DNA of 64,000 nt from Thermogemmatispora sp042408965. Its GTDB lineage: Bacteria > Chloroflexota > Ktedonobacteria > Ktedonobacterales > Ktedonobacteraceae. Location of the stretch: the NCBI GenBank assembly GCA_042408965.1, contig JBHOQN010000156.1, forward strand, positions 15,281 through 79,280. The letters run 5' to 3'. Positions 33,559-42,834 of this stretch are shown in pieces. The translations under genes and the position numbers were made by a program. Each line of letters opens with the position of its first letter. Positions within the stretch are counted from its first letter, which is position 1. Below the pieces are notes generated by a model. It saw only the letters and a list, made by a program, of their open reading frames with translations. It ran no database searches and had not been told where the DNA came from.

Positions 33559-34092
33559 TCACAGACGCTTGAGAGCACAGTCTTTCCCTGGCACTCTTGA
33601 CAGCTTCCTTGTGATCTCCTCCACCGAGTCGACCCTGTCCTCATACTGCCCGGTCTGGACGAGCCTCTCAAGCATAAACTCATCAGTAATGGACATCAGA
33701 ATCGTGACCCTTTCCCGCGGATCTCCTGCGCTTCTCTCGCGAGCGACTCTCCGCATCCATCGGAGGCTGGCACGAAAGGCCTCTTCACGGACGTGGAGGA
33801 TGGCAGCATGTGCGTCGTGTTCATCCAGACCGGGTCTGCGGGGATCGGTTTCCCTCCTTCGCTTCGACTGATGAAGGGACAGAAGCTGATCACTGTCATC
33901 GCTGGGAACTCGCTCCAACAGGGACGTGGTCGGGTAGAGAAAGAACCCCAACCTGTTCAGCGGCAGCTGGGAGAGGGAGCGATTCATCAGGAGCGAGCGC
34001 AGACCTCGGCGAACTCGCTCCCTTGCCGCCGCCACCTCTTCACCTGCATCTTCTCGCATCTGCAGTGTCAACTTGACGGCTAAAGATTGCAT
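33559..34092 (-). CDS. Hypothetical protein
   Basis: 177 residues with no recognised domain. It is strongly helical and Arg/Glu-rich, with charged repeats such as AAARERVRRGLRSLL and a central FFLYPTTSLLERV segment. The ribosome-binding site is poor (only AAGAG upstream), and alternative frames overlap it on the other strand. It is included because it is the longest frame in a 1.1-kb interval and its composition is protein-like. Confidence 0.35.
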   Translation of the reverse strand: MQSLAVKLTLQMREDAGEEVAAARERVRRGLRSLLMNRSLSQLPLNRLGFFLYPTTSLLERVPSDDSDQLLSLHQSKRRRETDPRRPGLDEHDAHAAILHVREEAFRASLRWMRRVARERSAGDPRERVTILMSITDEFMLERLVQTGQYEDRVDSVEEITRKLSRVPGKDCALKRL

Positions 34093-34616
34093 GCGTTACA
34101 CTCTTGGTGAGTCCGAAACCAGGTATGGACGGGATGCATTCCTGTTGCATACAGCATGATAGAGGCAGAGAGAGAGCCAAAGAAGGCTTCTGAGATATGC
34201 CTGGTGATCGTAGTGGCAAAGGAGATCCTGTGAGCCTTCCCCGGAGAGCGTCTGGCAGGCGTTGCGCAGATGTCACCAGCGTCATTGACCTCTCAAGCAG
34301 CGTGGTACACCGCTCTTGCACGGTACCACTGCGCCACTCTCGCAAAGCGTCATACCATGGAATGAAGGCCTTCCATAGATCTGAAACAGGTGGCAGAGAA
34401 AGACACTGGCTTCTCAGCTCCTGCCACGGACAGGTATTGTACACGACAGAGCCGTAGGTGCGTTTTTCTGGTGGAGTCTGTCATGTACCATGGGCAGAGA
34501 AAAAGGACACCGCGCAACTGCGCAGGTCCCATCCGTGAAGCTTGCCCGGTATGCGCTTGAGGCGAACCACAGATCTGAAGATTCTCTGGTAGCATGCGAG
34601 TAAGGAGATCGCATTC
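34093..34616. other. Upstream region of the large ATPase/SARP regulator
   Basis: 524 bases with no convincing gene. Frames at 34040-34444 and 34197-34457 overlap one another, lack ribosome-binding sites and have no recognisable domain. The region ends with AAGGAG nine bases before the regulator start at 34617. The base composition is slightly more AT-rich than the flanking genes. Confidence 0.4.
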
Positions 34617-37600
34617 ATGTGGCATGGCTCTTGCTATGGAATGAGCATCCCAGGTGCACCACCAGTCATTCTCCATCGTAGCTCGTTGATTGACATGCTA
34701 CGCGAGGCCATCCTTGGCATAGAACAAGGCGCAGACGTGTCCTCCCCTGGCAAAGCAGTACTGGTCTGCGCGCCAGCAGGCTATGGTAAGACCACGCTGC
34801 TCGCCGACCTTCTACAACATCTTCCCCTGCCTTCCTGCTGGTGTGCTCTCACTGCGCAGTGCACCGATCCGCTGGTCTTGTTGAAGGTGCTTGTTACGGG
34901 CATTCGCCGGTGCTTTCCCGCATTTGGGACCAGGCTCAGCGCCCTCTTGGAAACGTCTACGCTCTCTGAAGCCGATGTTTCCAGGCCATGTCCCACCAGT
35001 ACTCAGGCCACTGCTCTGATAGACGCCCTGGTGACCTGCCTGCATGAGGAGATTCCTGAGCCGTTCGTTCTCGTACTGGATCGCTGTCATGAAATCAGTA
35101 ACGCGCCTGACATGAAGCATCTGATGATGCGTCTTTTCAAGGAGATGCCGTCAAAGTGCATTGTAGTGATTGAAAGTCGTTTTCATCATCTGAAAAGCTA
35201 TCAATACATTGCAGACGTCCGTCAGGTCACAGTCATTGACTATCAGCATCTGCGTTTCTCGCCTGCCGAATTGTGCGAGCTGGCTCACCTCTATGGCGTT
35301 GCCGGTCTGAGTGAGAGCGAAGCTGCCGGCTACGACGGTTGGATCATGGGTATTCTCCTTGGAACCCGGCTGGGAGAGGTTCACCGACGTGCACTCGCTC
35401 AGGAGGGAGCCGTAGCTCATCTCCAGGAAGAGGCGCACGCGCGGAGCGGCACCCAGGCATTGCTCACCTACTTGAAAGAGGACGTCTTCAAGGGGGTTCC
35501 CCATCTGCTGACCTTTCTGAAGCGGGCTGCGCTCCTATCAGAGATGACCCCCGCTCTCTGCCGGGCAGTGCTGGACCTACCAGAAGCAGCGGACTATCTG
35601 GCGGCGCTCGAGCAGCAAGGGTTATTCGTGCAGAGTCATCCCGGCGAGATGGAGAGCTACTACTTCTGTCACCCGGTCGTGCGCAGGTTACTGCGGGACG
35701 AGCTACGGGCTCAAGAGCCGGTGGTCTTCGCCAGGCTGCAACAGCGGGCGGTCGAAGTGCTCTGCGAGACAGCTCATAGCGAGCAGGCGCTAGAGCAGGC
35801 ACTGGAGTCTCGTGATCACCCCTTCGCGGCCGCGCTCATTCTGCACCTGGCCAGAAGTGTCAGCACTCAGGAGCAGGCAGTCAAGCTGGCCCACTGGATT
35901 GATGCATTGCCGGTGGCGATCAGAGCGGACCACCCGCGACTCCTGCTGGTGCGCGCCAGCACCCATCTGGCACTGGGAGCGTATAGAGAGGCGCTGCCTC
36001 TGCTCGATGAGGCCGAGGCGGCTCTGACGCGCTCCGCAACCGGGTTGGAAACAGAGAGCGAGTCAGAGCCAGATGGGTTTGCCGAGCTCGTGCTGGCGCG
36101 CGCTGCCGCCCTGTTCCAGGCGGGAAAGTATGAGCAGGCCCGCCAGATCTGTCAGGATCTCCTGGAGAAGATCGCGCCCGATGCCCTTCACCTGCGCGCG
36201 CAGGCGCTCCAGCGTATGGGCACCAGCGCCTGTCTGCTAGGTAGGTATGGGATTGGCCTCAAGGAGCTGCAGTATAGCCTGGAGTTGTGGAAGCAGACCA
36301 GTGATCAGCGCCACATTGCTCAGTTGCATCATCTGCTGGCCAATGCCTATGGCCTGCAGGGCCAGCAAGGGCTGGCAGCTCACCATCATAGTCGGGCCCT
36401 CCAGTCCTGGGAAATCCTGCGAGATGAGTGGGGCAAGGTCGAATCTCTGATTGGCCTGGGGGTCACGAAGCAACGCCAGGGGGACCTCGTCGAAGCTGAA
36501 GCGGTCCTCAGCGAAGCACTTAAGAGAGCGCGCAACGACCTTAGGTTTCATCGCGGTGAGGCCTATGCCCTGGTCAGCCTGGGTGAACTCTATCTGGAAC
36601 AACAGGACTACGAGCGTGCCCTGGTCTCTCTGGAAGATGGGCTGCACCTCGCCCACCGGCTGGATGACCACCATCTGCTTCAGGCTGCACAGCGCTGCCT
36701 GGCCCTGGTCTACCTCTTCATGGGAGATGCCCAGACTGCACGCCTGCTCCTCACCCGTGCCGCAGAGCAACAGCCGGAGAACAAAGCCACCCCTTATGAT
36801 CGAGCAATGCATCACCTCGTAACGGGGACCGTTCTGCTCTCGGAACACCTGTATCAGGAGGCCCGCGCCCATCTCTCGGAGGCTCTGACTACCTTTCAGA
36901 CAACCCGTCTACCGCGCGAGCAGCTACAGGCGCTGTTGCGCCTGGGCGTTTGCTGCTGGCTGGAGCAGGAGAGGAGAGCGGCCAGCCAGCATTTGCAGGA
37001 GGCGGGGGCCCTGGCTCAGCGCCACCGATATCACCGCCTGCTTGAGTGCGAGGTACACTTCTGGCCATTTTTAATGGATTGCTCGCTGGACTCTCCTTCC
37101 CTGGGCGAGATCAAGGCACTCCTCTCTCCAGAGAGAAGCGCGCGTCTTGCTCCTGCTGTGCAACCCCTGCCCTCATCGCAATTGCAGGTACTGGCCTTTG
37201 GCGATCCGCTAGTCATGTTGAATGGCAATCCCGTGACCCACTGGCGGATGCTGCGTACCATGGAGCTGTTTTTCTTCTTGCTGGACGCTGATAAACCCAT
37301 ACATAAGGAGCGCATCCTTGCAGCGCTCTGGCCTGATGAACTCCAGGAACAGGCATTACGTTCGTCCATTTACTACTTACGCAAGATCATGGGCAAGGCT
37401 TCTGTGGTCTACTGTGCCGATTGCTACTGGCTGGATCTCTCCGCCTGCTATGGGGAGCATGTCTACTATGACGTCTCTGATTTTCTGGAGCGTTATGAGC
37501 AGGCCCGGAAGCTCTTCAGTGAGAAGCAGTATAGCGAGGCTGAACAGTGGCTGCTCCCGATGAAAGCCCTCTACCGCGGAGACTACTTGCGGTCGGTGTA

Positions 37601-37910
37601 TAGCGACTGGTGTACTCTGCGTCGCGAAAAACTGCGCCAGGTCTACATCGATGCTCTGAGTAAACTGGCGCAGATCCTCTGGGAGCGACAGGACCTGGAG
37701 GCCTGCATTCAGGAGTGGCAGGCGGTCCTCGAGCTGGACGCCTGTCTGGAGGAAGCCCATCAGCAACTGGCGCTTTGCTATCTGCGCCAGGGGAAGCGCA
37801 GCAAGGCGTTGCGCCAGTATCAGGAGTGTGCCCGCCTTCTGGAGGAGGAACTGGGAGTGAAGCCGGGAGCCGCCTTCCGCGCACTGTACCGGGAGATTGC
37901 TGATTCCTGA
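34617..37910 (+). CDS. Large ATPase-TPR-SARP transcriptional activator
   Basis: 1,097 residues. Order: STAND/MalT-like P-loop ATPase with Walker A CAPAGYGKTTLL (about residues 52-63), a long helical/TPR array (about 400-820, with repeats such as ALQRMGTSACLLGRYGIGL and ALVSLGELYLEQQDYERAL), a winged-helix OmpR-like segment (about 860-950, LQVLAFGDPLVMLNG and HKERILAALWPDE), and a C-terminal BTAD/SARP domain with TPR-like repeats ending GVKPGAAFRALYREI. Proteins of this build activate secondary-metabolite or sugar regulons after sensing a ligand with ATP. It is immediately upstream, in the same direction, of the polyketide-type cluster and is the best candidate for its activator (inference). 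Confidence 0.88.
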   Translation: MWHGSCYGMSIPGAPPVILHRSSLIDMLREAILGIEQGADVSSPGKAVLVCAPAGYGKTTLLADLLQHLPLPSCWCALTAQCTDPLVLLKVLVTGIRRCFPAFGTRLSALLETSTLSEADVSRPCPTSTQATALIDALVTCLHEEIPEPFVLVLDRCHEISNAPDMKHLMMRLFKEMPSKCIVVIESRFHHLKSYQYIADVRQVTVIDYQHLRFSPAELCELAHLYGVAGLSESEAAGYDGWIMGILLGTRLGEVHRRALAQEGAVAHLQEEAHARSGTQALLTYLKEDVFKGVPHLLTFLKRAALLSEMTPALCRAVLDLPEAADYLAALEQQGLFVQSHPGEMESYYFCHPVVRRLLRDELRAQEPVVFARLQQRAVEVLCETAHSEQALEQALESRDHPFAAALILHLARSVSTQEQAVKLAHWIDALPVAIRADHPRLLLVRASTHLALGAYREALPLLDEAEAALTRSATGLETESESEPDGFAELVLARAAALFQAGKYEQARQICQDLLEKIAPDALHLRAQALQRMGTSACLLGRYGIGLKELQYSLELWKQTSDQRHIAQLHHLLANAYGLQGQQGLAAHHHSRALQSWEILRDEWGKVESLIGLGVTKQRQGDLVEAEAVLSEALKRARNDLRFHRGEAYALVSLGELYLEQQDYERALVSLEDGLHLAHRLDDHHLLQAAQRCLALVYLFMGDAQTARLLLTRAAEQQPENKATPYDRAMHHLVTGTVLLSEHLYQEARAHLSEALTTFQTTRLPREQLQALLRLGVCCWLEQERRAASQHLQEAGALAQRHRYHRLLECEVHFWPFLMDCSLDSPSLGEIKALLSPERSARLAPAVQPLPSSQLQVLAFGDPLVMLNGNPVTHWRMLRTMELFFFLLDADKPIHKERILAALWPDELQEQALRSSIYYLRKIMGKASVVYCADCYWLDLSACYGEHVYYDVSDFLERYEQARKLFSEKQYSEAEQWLLPMKALYRGDYLRSVYSDWCTLRREKLRQVYIDALSKLAQILWERQDLEACIQEWQAVLELDACLEEAHQQLALCYLRQGKRSKALRQYQECARLLEEELGVKPGAAFRALYREIADS

Positions 37911-38648
37911 GCCCGCCGGCTGCGGAAGTAAACTCGGGCCGGTCGGTTCTCTGGCGCTCTCCACCAGCTGGGCCCACCATTCTTCTTTCTAGTCGGGCTT
38001 CTCCGTTTCTGTTGCCCAGAGATGCCCGTCCGCCCATCCCGCTCACCTTTCTGCCTCGGCCCTGCCTCCCTGCTCTCTCAGCAAAGCTCATTCTATGAAC
38101 CTGGTGCCTACTCAGTGCGAATCGTCTGAGGACTGTCCGCTGTCCAAGGGTTAACAGCATTTGAAGTGCGCAGCCGTAAACTCATGGTTGAGATAGCTCA
38201 GAGAGGAAAGGAGAGGCCATGAGGACCGCGTAGCCGATCCGAGCGCGGTTCTGGATGGGGACCTTTCCTTGTACTGTAGCCTTTTGATCTATGTCTATGC
38301 TCAGGCTTACCGACTCTACTAAAGCAGGTAGAACTGGATTTGAACGAGGAGAAGGTATTAAAAGATGTATATGTATCTGTCCATGCTCGTCAGCCTCTGG
38401 CTGACGAGCGGGCCCTATCCATGGCCCTGAGCAGAGCCGGAGCAGCAGCGGGAGAGAGCGGCGCGACAGTCCTCTGGAAACCAGGCACCGATCTATGGAG
38501 AGGGACGTCCTGGGAGTCACGGCGCCTCGTAGCCGTGCGGGTCCTTCCCTCATGTGGGGTGATCGCGCTTCCTTCGTTGGAGGACGCCTGGAGTAGGAAC
38601 CTGTTCCCGCGGATTGTGTGAGCATACCTGCAAAGGAAGGCAAGAGAG
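37911..38648. other. Intergenic region before the polyketide-type cluster
   Basis: About 740 bases without a supported gene; frames here overlap on both strands and lack ribosome-binding sites. It holds a perfect 11-bp hairpin (38385-38409), and the AAAGGAAGG site upstream of the MMPL gene. This is where a promoter and binding site for the upstream activator would be expected. Confidence 0.4.
38385..38409. promoter_or_regulatory. Hairpin upstream of the MMPL exporter gene
   Basis: GCTCGTCAGCC (38385-38395) and GGCTGACGAGC (38399-38409) are exact complements with a 3-nt loop. It lies about 240 bases before the MMPL start. Without a T-run it could be a leader structure, an operator or a processing site. 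Confidence 0.4.
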
Positions 38649-40961
38649 ATGAACACTGGCCGAGAGATTATCCTGTATCGTGCACGCTGGATCATTATCA
38701 TCTGCGTCATCCTCCTCCTTGGATTAGCAGCCGTCTATGGGGGAGGACTCTTTGGTGTTCTCAAGAGTGGGGGATTTGACGTGCCCGGCAGCGAATCCGT
38801 GCGCGCTCAGCAGCTATTGGATACGTATCTGCGAGGCGCTGCGCCCGATGTGGTCGTCCTGATGCGGGCCAATGGTCTGAGGCCAACCGATCCCACATTC
38901 CAGCAGGCGGCGCAGGCCCTTCTGAGCGCACTCGAGCAACGTCAAGAGGTTGTGTCCGTCACCTCATACTATTCGACGCACAGCTCAAGCTTTCTCTCCA
39001 GGGATGGCACAGCAACCTTTGCCCTCATCCAGTTGGCTCACAGCGATGAATCACTCAAGGAAAAGGAGTATCAGAGCATCGCGCCTCTGCTGACTGCGCC
39101 CCCCCTTCAGCTCACGATCGGAGGCAACGTTCCCTTCAATATTGAGCTGAATGAGCAGATCAGCAAGGATCTGGAGTTTGCCGAAACGGTTACCTTCCCG
39201 ATCGTTGCCTTGCTCCTGGTCGTGGTCTTCGGCAGCGTCATTGCCGCCTTGCTCCCCCTGGTGATTGGAGGCGTCACGATCATGGCAGCCTTTGCCCTGC
39301 TACGTCTGGCGGCCCAGGTGGTGGAGATCTCCATTTTTGCCATCAACGTCGTCACCATGCTCGGTCTTGGCCTCGCCATCGACTATTCTCTGCTGATCGT
39401 CACCCGTTTCCGCGAGGAGCTGGTGCGTTGCGCAGGGAACGTTCCTCAGGCTCTGCGCCAGACGCTACGCACGGCCGGAAGAGCTGTGCTCTTCTCGGGC
39501 TTGACGGTCAGTGTGAGCCTCCTGGGATTGCTGCTCTTCCCGGAGGTCTTTCTACGCAGCCTGGGGCTGGGAGCCATCCTTTCTGTGCTGCTGGCGCTCG
39601 CCGGGGCGCTGCTGCTCTTGCCGGCGCTCCTGGCTCTGCTGGGACAGCGCGTCAACTGGCTGGCACTGACTCGCGCGGCGCGCCGTCCTGGGACGGTGCG
39701 ACTGGAGCGCGGAGGCTGGGCCCGCCTGGCGAATCTGGTGATGCGCCATCCTCTTCCGATCATGCTGGCGGTCGTGCTCCTGCTCCTGGTGCTGGGGGCG
39801 CCTTTCCTCGGCGTCTCTTTCTCCACGCCGGATGTGCGTGTTCTGCCAGCCAGCGCCTCTGCGCGCATCGTCTCTGACCAGCTCGCGCACGACTTTGCAA
39901 ACCAGGGAAGCTCACAGGCGGTGATTGTTGTCACGACCACCCGAGACGCGCTCTCCGCAGAGAACCTGGCTCGACTCGATCGCTATGTCGAACAGCTGAA
40001 GCAGCTACCTGGTGTGGTGAGCGTTGAGAGCCTGGTGACCGTCGATCCCACACTGTCGCTGGCAGCGTATCAGCAGCTCTATCACTCGCTCTCGTCGCAT
40101 CCGCAGCTGGCCGCGCTGGTGCAGCAACTTGCCAACGGGCCGTATACGAAGGTCACAGTTTCCATGCGCTACGCAGATCTGTCAGCGGACGCCATGCAAC
40201 TGGTCGCCCGGATACGTGCACTCACGCCACCCCAGGGCATGACGGCGCTTGTTGGCGGCGCCACTGCGCATCAGAGCGACCTCTTTGCCAACCTGCGAGC
40301 GACGATTCCCGCTGCTCTCGCCGTGCTCGCCATTGCCATTTTTATACTGTTATTCCTGATGACTGGATCGCTGCTCGTACCATTAAAAGCGATCCTGATG
40401 AATCTCTTATCGCTCACGGCTACCTTTGGAGCACTGGTCTGGATCTTCCAGCAAGGGCATTTCCAGGATCTGCTGCGTTTCCAATCGCTGGGCAGCATTG
40501 ATGGCACACAGCCTGTCCTCATCTTTGCCATCGCCTTTGGCCTCTCAATGGACTACGAGGTGTTTTTGCTCAGCCGTATCAAAGAAGAATACGATGCCAG
40601 CGGAGACAACCAGTATGCCGTCTCACTGGGCTTGCAGCGAACGGGAGCATTGATCACCAGCGCGGCGCTGCTGCTGGCGGTAGTGCTGGGAGCCTTCTCG
40701 ACCTCGCAGATCATCTTTATCAAAGAAATTGGCGTCGGCCTGGCGATTGCGGTACTGATGGACGCCAGCGTGATCCGCGTACTGCTGGTACCAGCGACCA
40801 TGCGTCTGCTGGGCTCGCTCAACTGGTGGGCGCCGCGACCGCTGCAGGCGCTCTGGCGGCGCATAGGGCTCAGTGAGTCGCCAGAGGAGCCAGCGGGGCG
40901 ACGTGGTGCCGAGCGGTGGGATGTTGTGACTTCTGGCAAGGAGCAGCCACGCAGAACATGA
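38649..40961 (+). CDS. MMPL family RND-type exporter
   Basis: 770 residues with the two-fold MMPL layout: a transmembrane helix at 14-34, an extracytoplasmic domain, five to six helices (about 175-340), a second helix and domain, then the last helices (about 555-740). Conserved helix motifs GLAIDYSLLIVTRF and GLSMDYEVFLLSRIKEE carry the proton-relay Asp and the Tyr typical of MmpL. Family members export lipids, glycolipids and hydrophobic polyketides across the membrane. It is the first gene of the rightward cluster; arylpolyene-type clusters also encode an RND-like exporter, which supports a role in moving the product out. Confidence 0.88.
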   Translation: MNTGREIILYRARWIIIICVILLLGLAAVYGGGLFGVLKSGGFDVPGSESVRAQQLLDTYLRGAAPDVVVLMRANGLRPTDPTFQQAAQALLSALEQRQEVVSVTSYYSTHSSSFLSRDGTATFALIQLAHSDESLKEKEYQSIAPLLTAPPLQLTIGGNVPFNIELNEQISKDLEFAETVTFPIVALLLVVVFGSVIAALLPLVIGGVTIMAAFALLRLAAQVVEISIFAINVVTMLGLGLAIDYSLLIVTRFREELVRCAGNVPQALRQTLRTAGRAVLFSGLTVSVSLLGLLLFPEVFLRSLGLGAILSVLLALAGALLLLPALLALLGQRVNWLALTRAARRPGTVRLERGGWARLANLVMRHPLPIMLAVVLLLLVLGAPFLGVSFSTPDVRVLPASASARIVSDQLAHDFANQGSSQAVIVVTTTRDALSAENLARLDRYVEQLKQLPGVVSVESLVTVDPTLSLAAYQQLYHSLSSHPQLAALVQQLANGPYTKVTVSMRYADLSADAMQLVARIRALTPPQGMTALVGGATAHQSDLFANLRATIPAALAVLAIAIFILLFLMTGSLLVPLKAILMNLLSLTATFGALVWIFQQGHFQDLLRFQSLGSIDGTQPVLIFAIAFGLSMDYEVFLLSRIKEEYDASGDNQYAVSLGLQRTGALITSAALLLAVVLGAFSTSQIIFIKEIGVGLAIAVLMDASVIRVLLVPATMRLLGSLNWWAPRPLQALWRRIGLSESPEEPAGRRGAERWDVVTSGKEQPRRT

Positions 40962-41052
40962 GGTGGAGGCTGCTGCATGGCTCAGCGGAGGGGAAGGAAC
41001 ACTTCTGTCCAGGTGATGGTCTTCTCTGGCGAAGAGGAAGGGTGAGATATTC

Positions 41053-41826
41053 ATGACATTACAACAGCGTGTTGCGCTTGTCACTGGAGCCTCACGCGGG
41101 ATTGGCCGGGCTATTGCCCTGGCCCTGGCTCGTGAGGGGGCGACTGTAGTAGTCAATTATTGTGCGAGCGAAGCCCAGGCGCAGCAGGTCGTGGAGGAGA
41201 TTGAGCAGATAGGTGGCCGGGCCATCGCGTTACGTGCTGATGTCGCCCACTATGACCAGGTCGTGGCCATGGTGGAGCAGATCCTCAGCCGGCTTGGAGA
41301 TTTACATATCCTGATCAATAACGCGGGGATCAGCCGTGACAGGCTGATCTACCATATGGAGCCAGGAGACTGGCTGGAAGTCATGAAGACGAACTTCGGG
41401 GGCGTCTTCAACTGCACCAGGGCTGTGCTGCCCCACTTCATGGAGCAGCGGGAGGGGGTCATTGTCAACGTTTCCTCGGTCATGGGAGAGCGAGGCTGGA
41501 TCGGAGAGGCGAACTACGCCGCCTCCAAAGGCGCCATCAATGCCTTCACGCGCTGTTGCGCTCTCGAACTGGCGCGCTTCAACATCCGTGTCAACGCTGT
41601 ACTGCCAGGCTTCTGTCCGACTGATCTCACCGCGGAGCTGGTGGCGAGAGAGGGCGGCAGAGGCATTCTCAAGCAGTTGCCGACGCATACATTTGCCCAG
41701 CCAGAGGAGATTGCCAACGTTGTCGCCTTCCTCGCTGGCCCGCAGAGCCAGTATATGCTCGGCATGCTTATTCCCGTTGATGGAGGAGCCAGCATGGTTC
41801 TGGGGCTGGGCTCTCCACGTTCCTGA
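41053..41826 (+). CDS. 3-oxoacyl-ACP reductase (ketoreductase, FabG-like)
   Basis: 257-residue SDR. It has TGASRGIGRA, NNAGISRDRL, the catalytic Ser in NVSSVMGERG and YAASK, all typical of FabG, including the NNAGISRD segment. It would reduce beta-ketoacyl-ACP to beta-hydroxyacyl-ACP with NADPH. Start at 41053 has a GAAGGG-type site. It lies 52 bases before the ACP gene and is the ketoreductase of the reducing type II polyketide set. Confidence 0.88.
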   Translation: MTLQQRVALVTGASRGIGRAIALALAREGATVVVNYCASEAQAQQVVEEIEQIGGRAIALRADVAHYDQVVAMVEQILSRLGDLHILINNAGISRDRLIYHMEPGDWLEVMKTNFGGVFNCTRAVLPHFMEQREGVIVNVSSVMGERGWIGEANYAASKGAINAFTRCCALELARFNIRVNAVLPGFCPTDLTAELVAREGGRGILKQLPTHTFAQPEEIANVVAFLAGPQSQYMLGMLIPVDGGASMVLGLGSPRS

Positions 41827-41878
41827 TAGCAGAACTGGCATCGCCAGTTCTTCAAAGTAGATAAGGAGGAGCGCATCT

Positions 41879-42274
41879 ATGCTGCGTGATACTACTGCTC
41901 AGATGGTGAAAGAGGTCCTGGTCGAGGCGCTTGGCGTGGACGAAGAGGAGGTTACGCCTGAGGCCACTCTGCTCGGAGACCTTGGGGCAGAATCCATCGA
42001 TCTGCTGGACATCTTATTTCGCCTGGAGCGCAAATCGGGCATCAAGTTTCAGGCTGCCGACATTGCTGCGCGTATTCAGGGCGGCATTCCCGATGAGGAG
42101 TTTGGTGATGAGCAAGGCTTCGTGAGCGCAGTCGGCCTGGCCCAGTTGAAAAAGGTCATGCCTCAGATCGATACGGAGGCCCTGGCCGGCAGGCTCGAGG
42201 CCAGGGACGTGCTGGGCCTCTTCACTGTTGACAACCTGGTAGAGATGTACTATGAGGCGGCTGTTCCTCGCTAG
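41879..42274 (+). CDS. Acyl carrier protein, extended type
   Basis: 131 residues with the phosphopantetheine site DLGAESIDLLDI (Ser39). It is about 50 residues longer than FabF-partner ACPs: a segment after the second helix (GIPDEEFGDEQGFVSAVGLA) separates it from the final helix that ends FTVDNLVEMYY. Extended ACPs of this kind occur in AcpXL-like and specialised type II pathways. The ribosome-binding site AAGGAGG lies upstream. It carries the growing chain for the KS/KR/DH enzymes around it. Confidence 0.88.
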   Translation: MLRDTTAQMVKEVLVEALGVDEEEVTPEATLLGDLGAESIDLLDILFRLERKSGIKFQAADIAARIQGGIPDEEFGDEQGFVSAVGLAQLKKVMPQIDTEALAGRLEARDVLGLFTVDNLVEMYYEAAVPR

Positions 42275-42396
42275 GATTCACTGTCTGCCTTGCCTGTATG
42301 ATGTGCTCCCCTGGTGTGGCAAGCCACGCCAGGGTGGGCCCTCCGGCGACAGCATTGAGCGGCCTGTTCTCGCTGCTGGAAAGGGAAGTATATATC

Positions 42397-42834
42397 ATGC
42401 GTTTCTACCTTCTGGATCGTATTGTGGCATACAATCAATGGAAGTCAATTCATGCGCAGAAACTCATATCACGCAACGAACCCTTCCTTGAGGGGGAGAT
42501 CTTCCCGTCCGCGCTTGTGCTGGAGGCTCTCTGTCAGGCCGGTTCGTGGTTACTCCTCCTCTCCAGCGATCTCCGTCAGCGCGCCGCCTTGCTCTCTATT
42601 GGCTCCGTAGGCTATTTACGCGATGTTGCGGTGGGAGCGGTGCTGGAGATCGAGGGCCAGGTGGAAAGCGTGAGCGCTGAAACGGCCGTGTTCTCTGGCA
42701 GGGTGCTGGTAGGAGCTGAGCCGGTGCTTGAAGCCCGGGAGATCATGTGTGTCCTGCGAGAGGCTCAGGACCTGGAAGATGCTGCGGATACCATGCTGAT
42801 GAAGCGCTTGCTGCTCCGGGAGGGCTACCAATGA
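42397..42834 (+). CDS. Hotdog-fold dehydratase-like protein lacking the catalytic His
   Basis: 145-residue FabZ/FabA-like hotdog protein. The Glu of the active-site helix is present in ALVLEALCQAG (Glu43), but the segment that should read HFPxxP reads PFLEGEIFP, so the catalytic His is replaced. It could be the structural half of a heterodimeric dehydratase with the product of 44134-44517, as described for ApeI/ApeP and for ishigamide-type systems. Start at 42397 has GGAAAGGG upstream; the frame is open further upstream. It ends overlapping the next start as ATGA. Confidence 0.75.
   Translation: MRFYLLDRIVAYNQWKSIHAQKLISRNEPFLEGEIFPSALVLEALCQAGSWLLLLSSDLRQRAALLSIGSVGYLRDVAVGAVLEIEGQVESVSAETAVFSGRVLVGAEPVLEAREIMCVLREAQDLEDAADTMLMKRLLLREGYQ

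Noticed and set aside
38182..38643. 153-codon minus-strand frame before the MMPL gene
   Set aside because: No ribosome-binding site, low-complexity composition and overlap with a hairpin and other frames.
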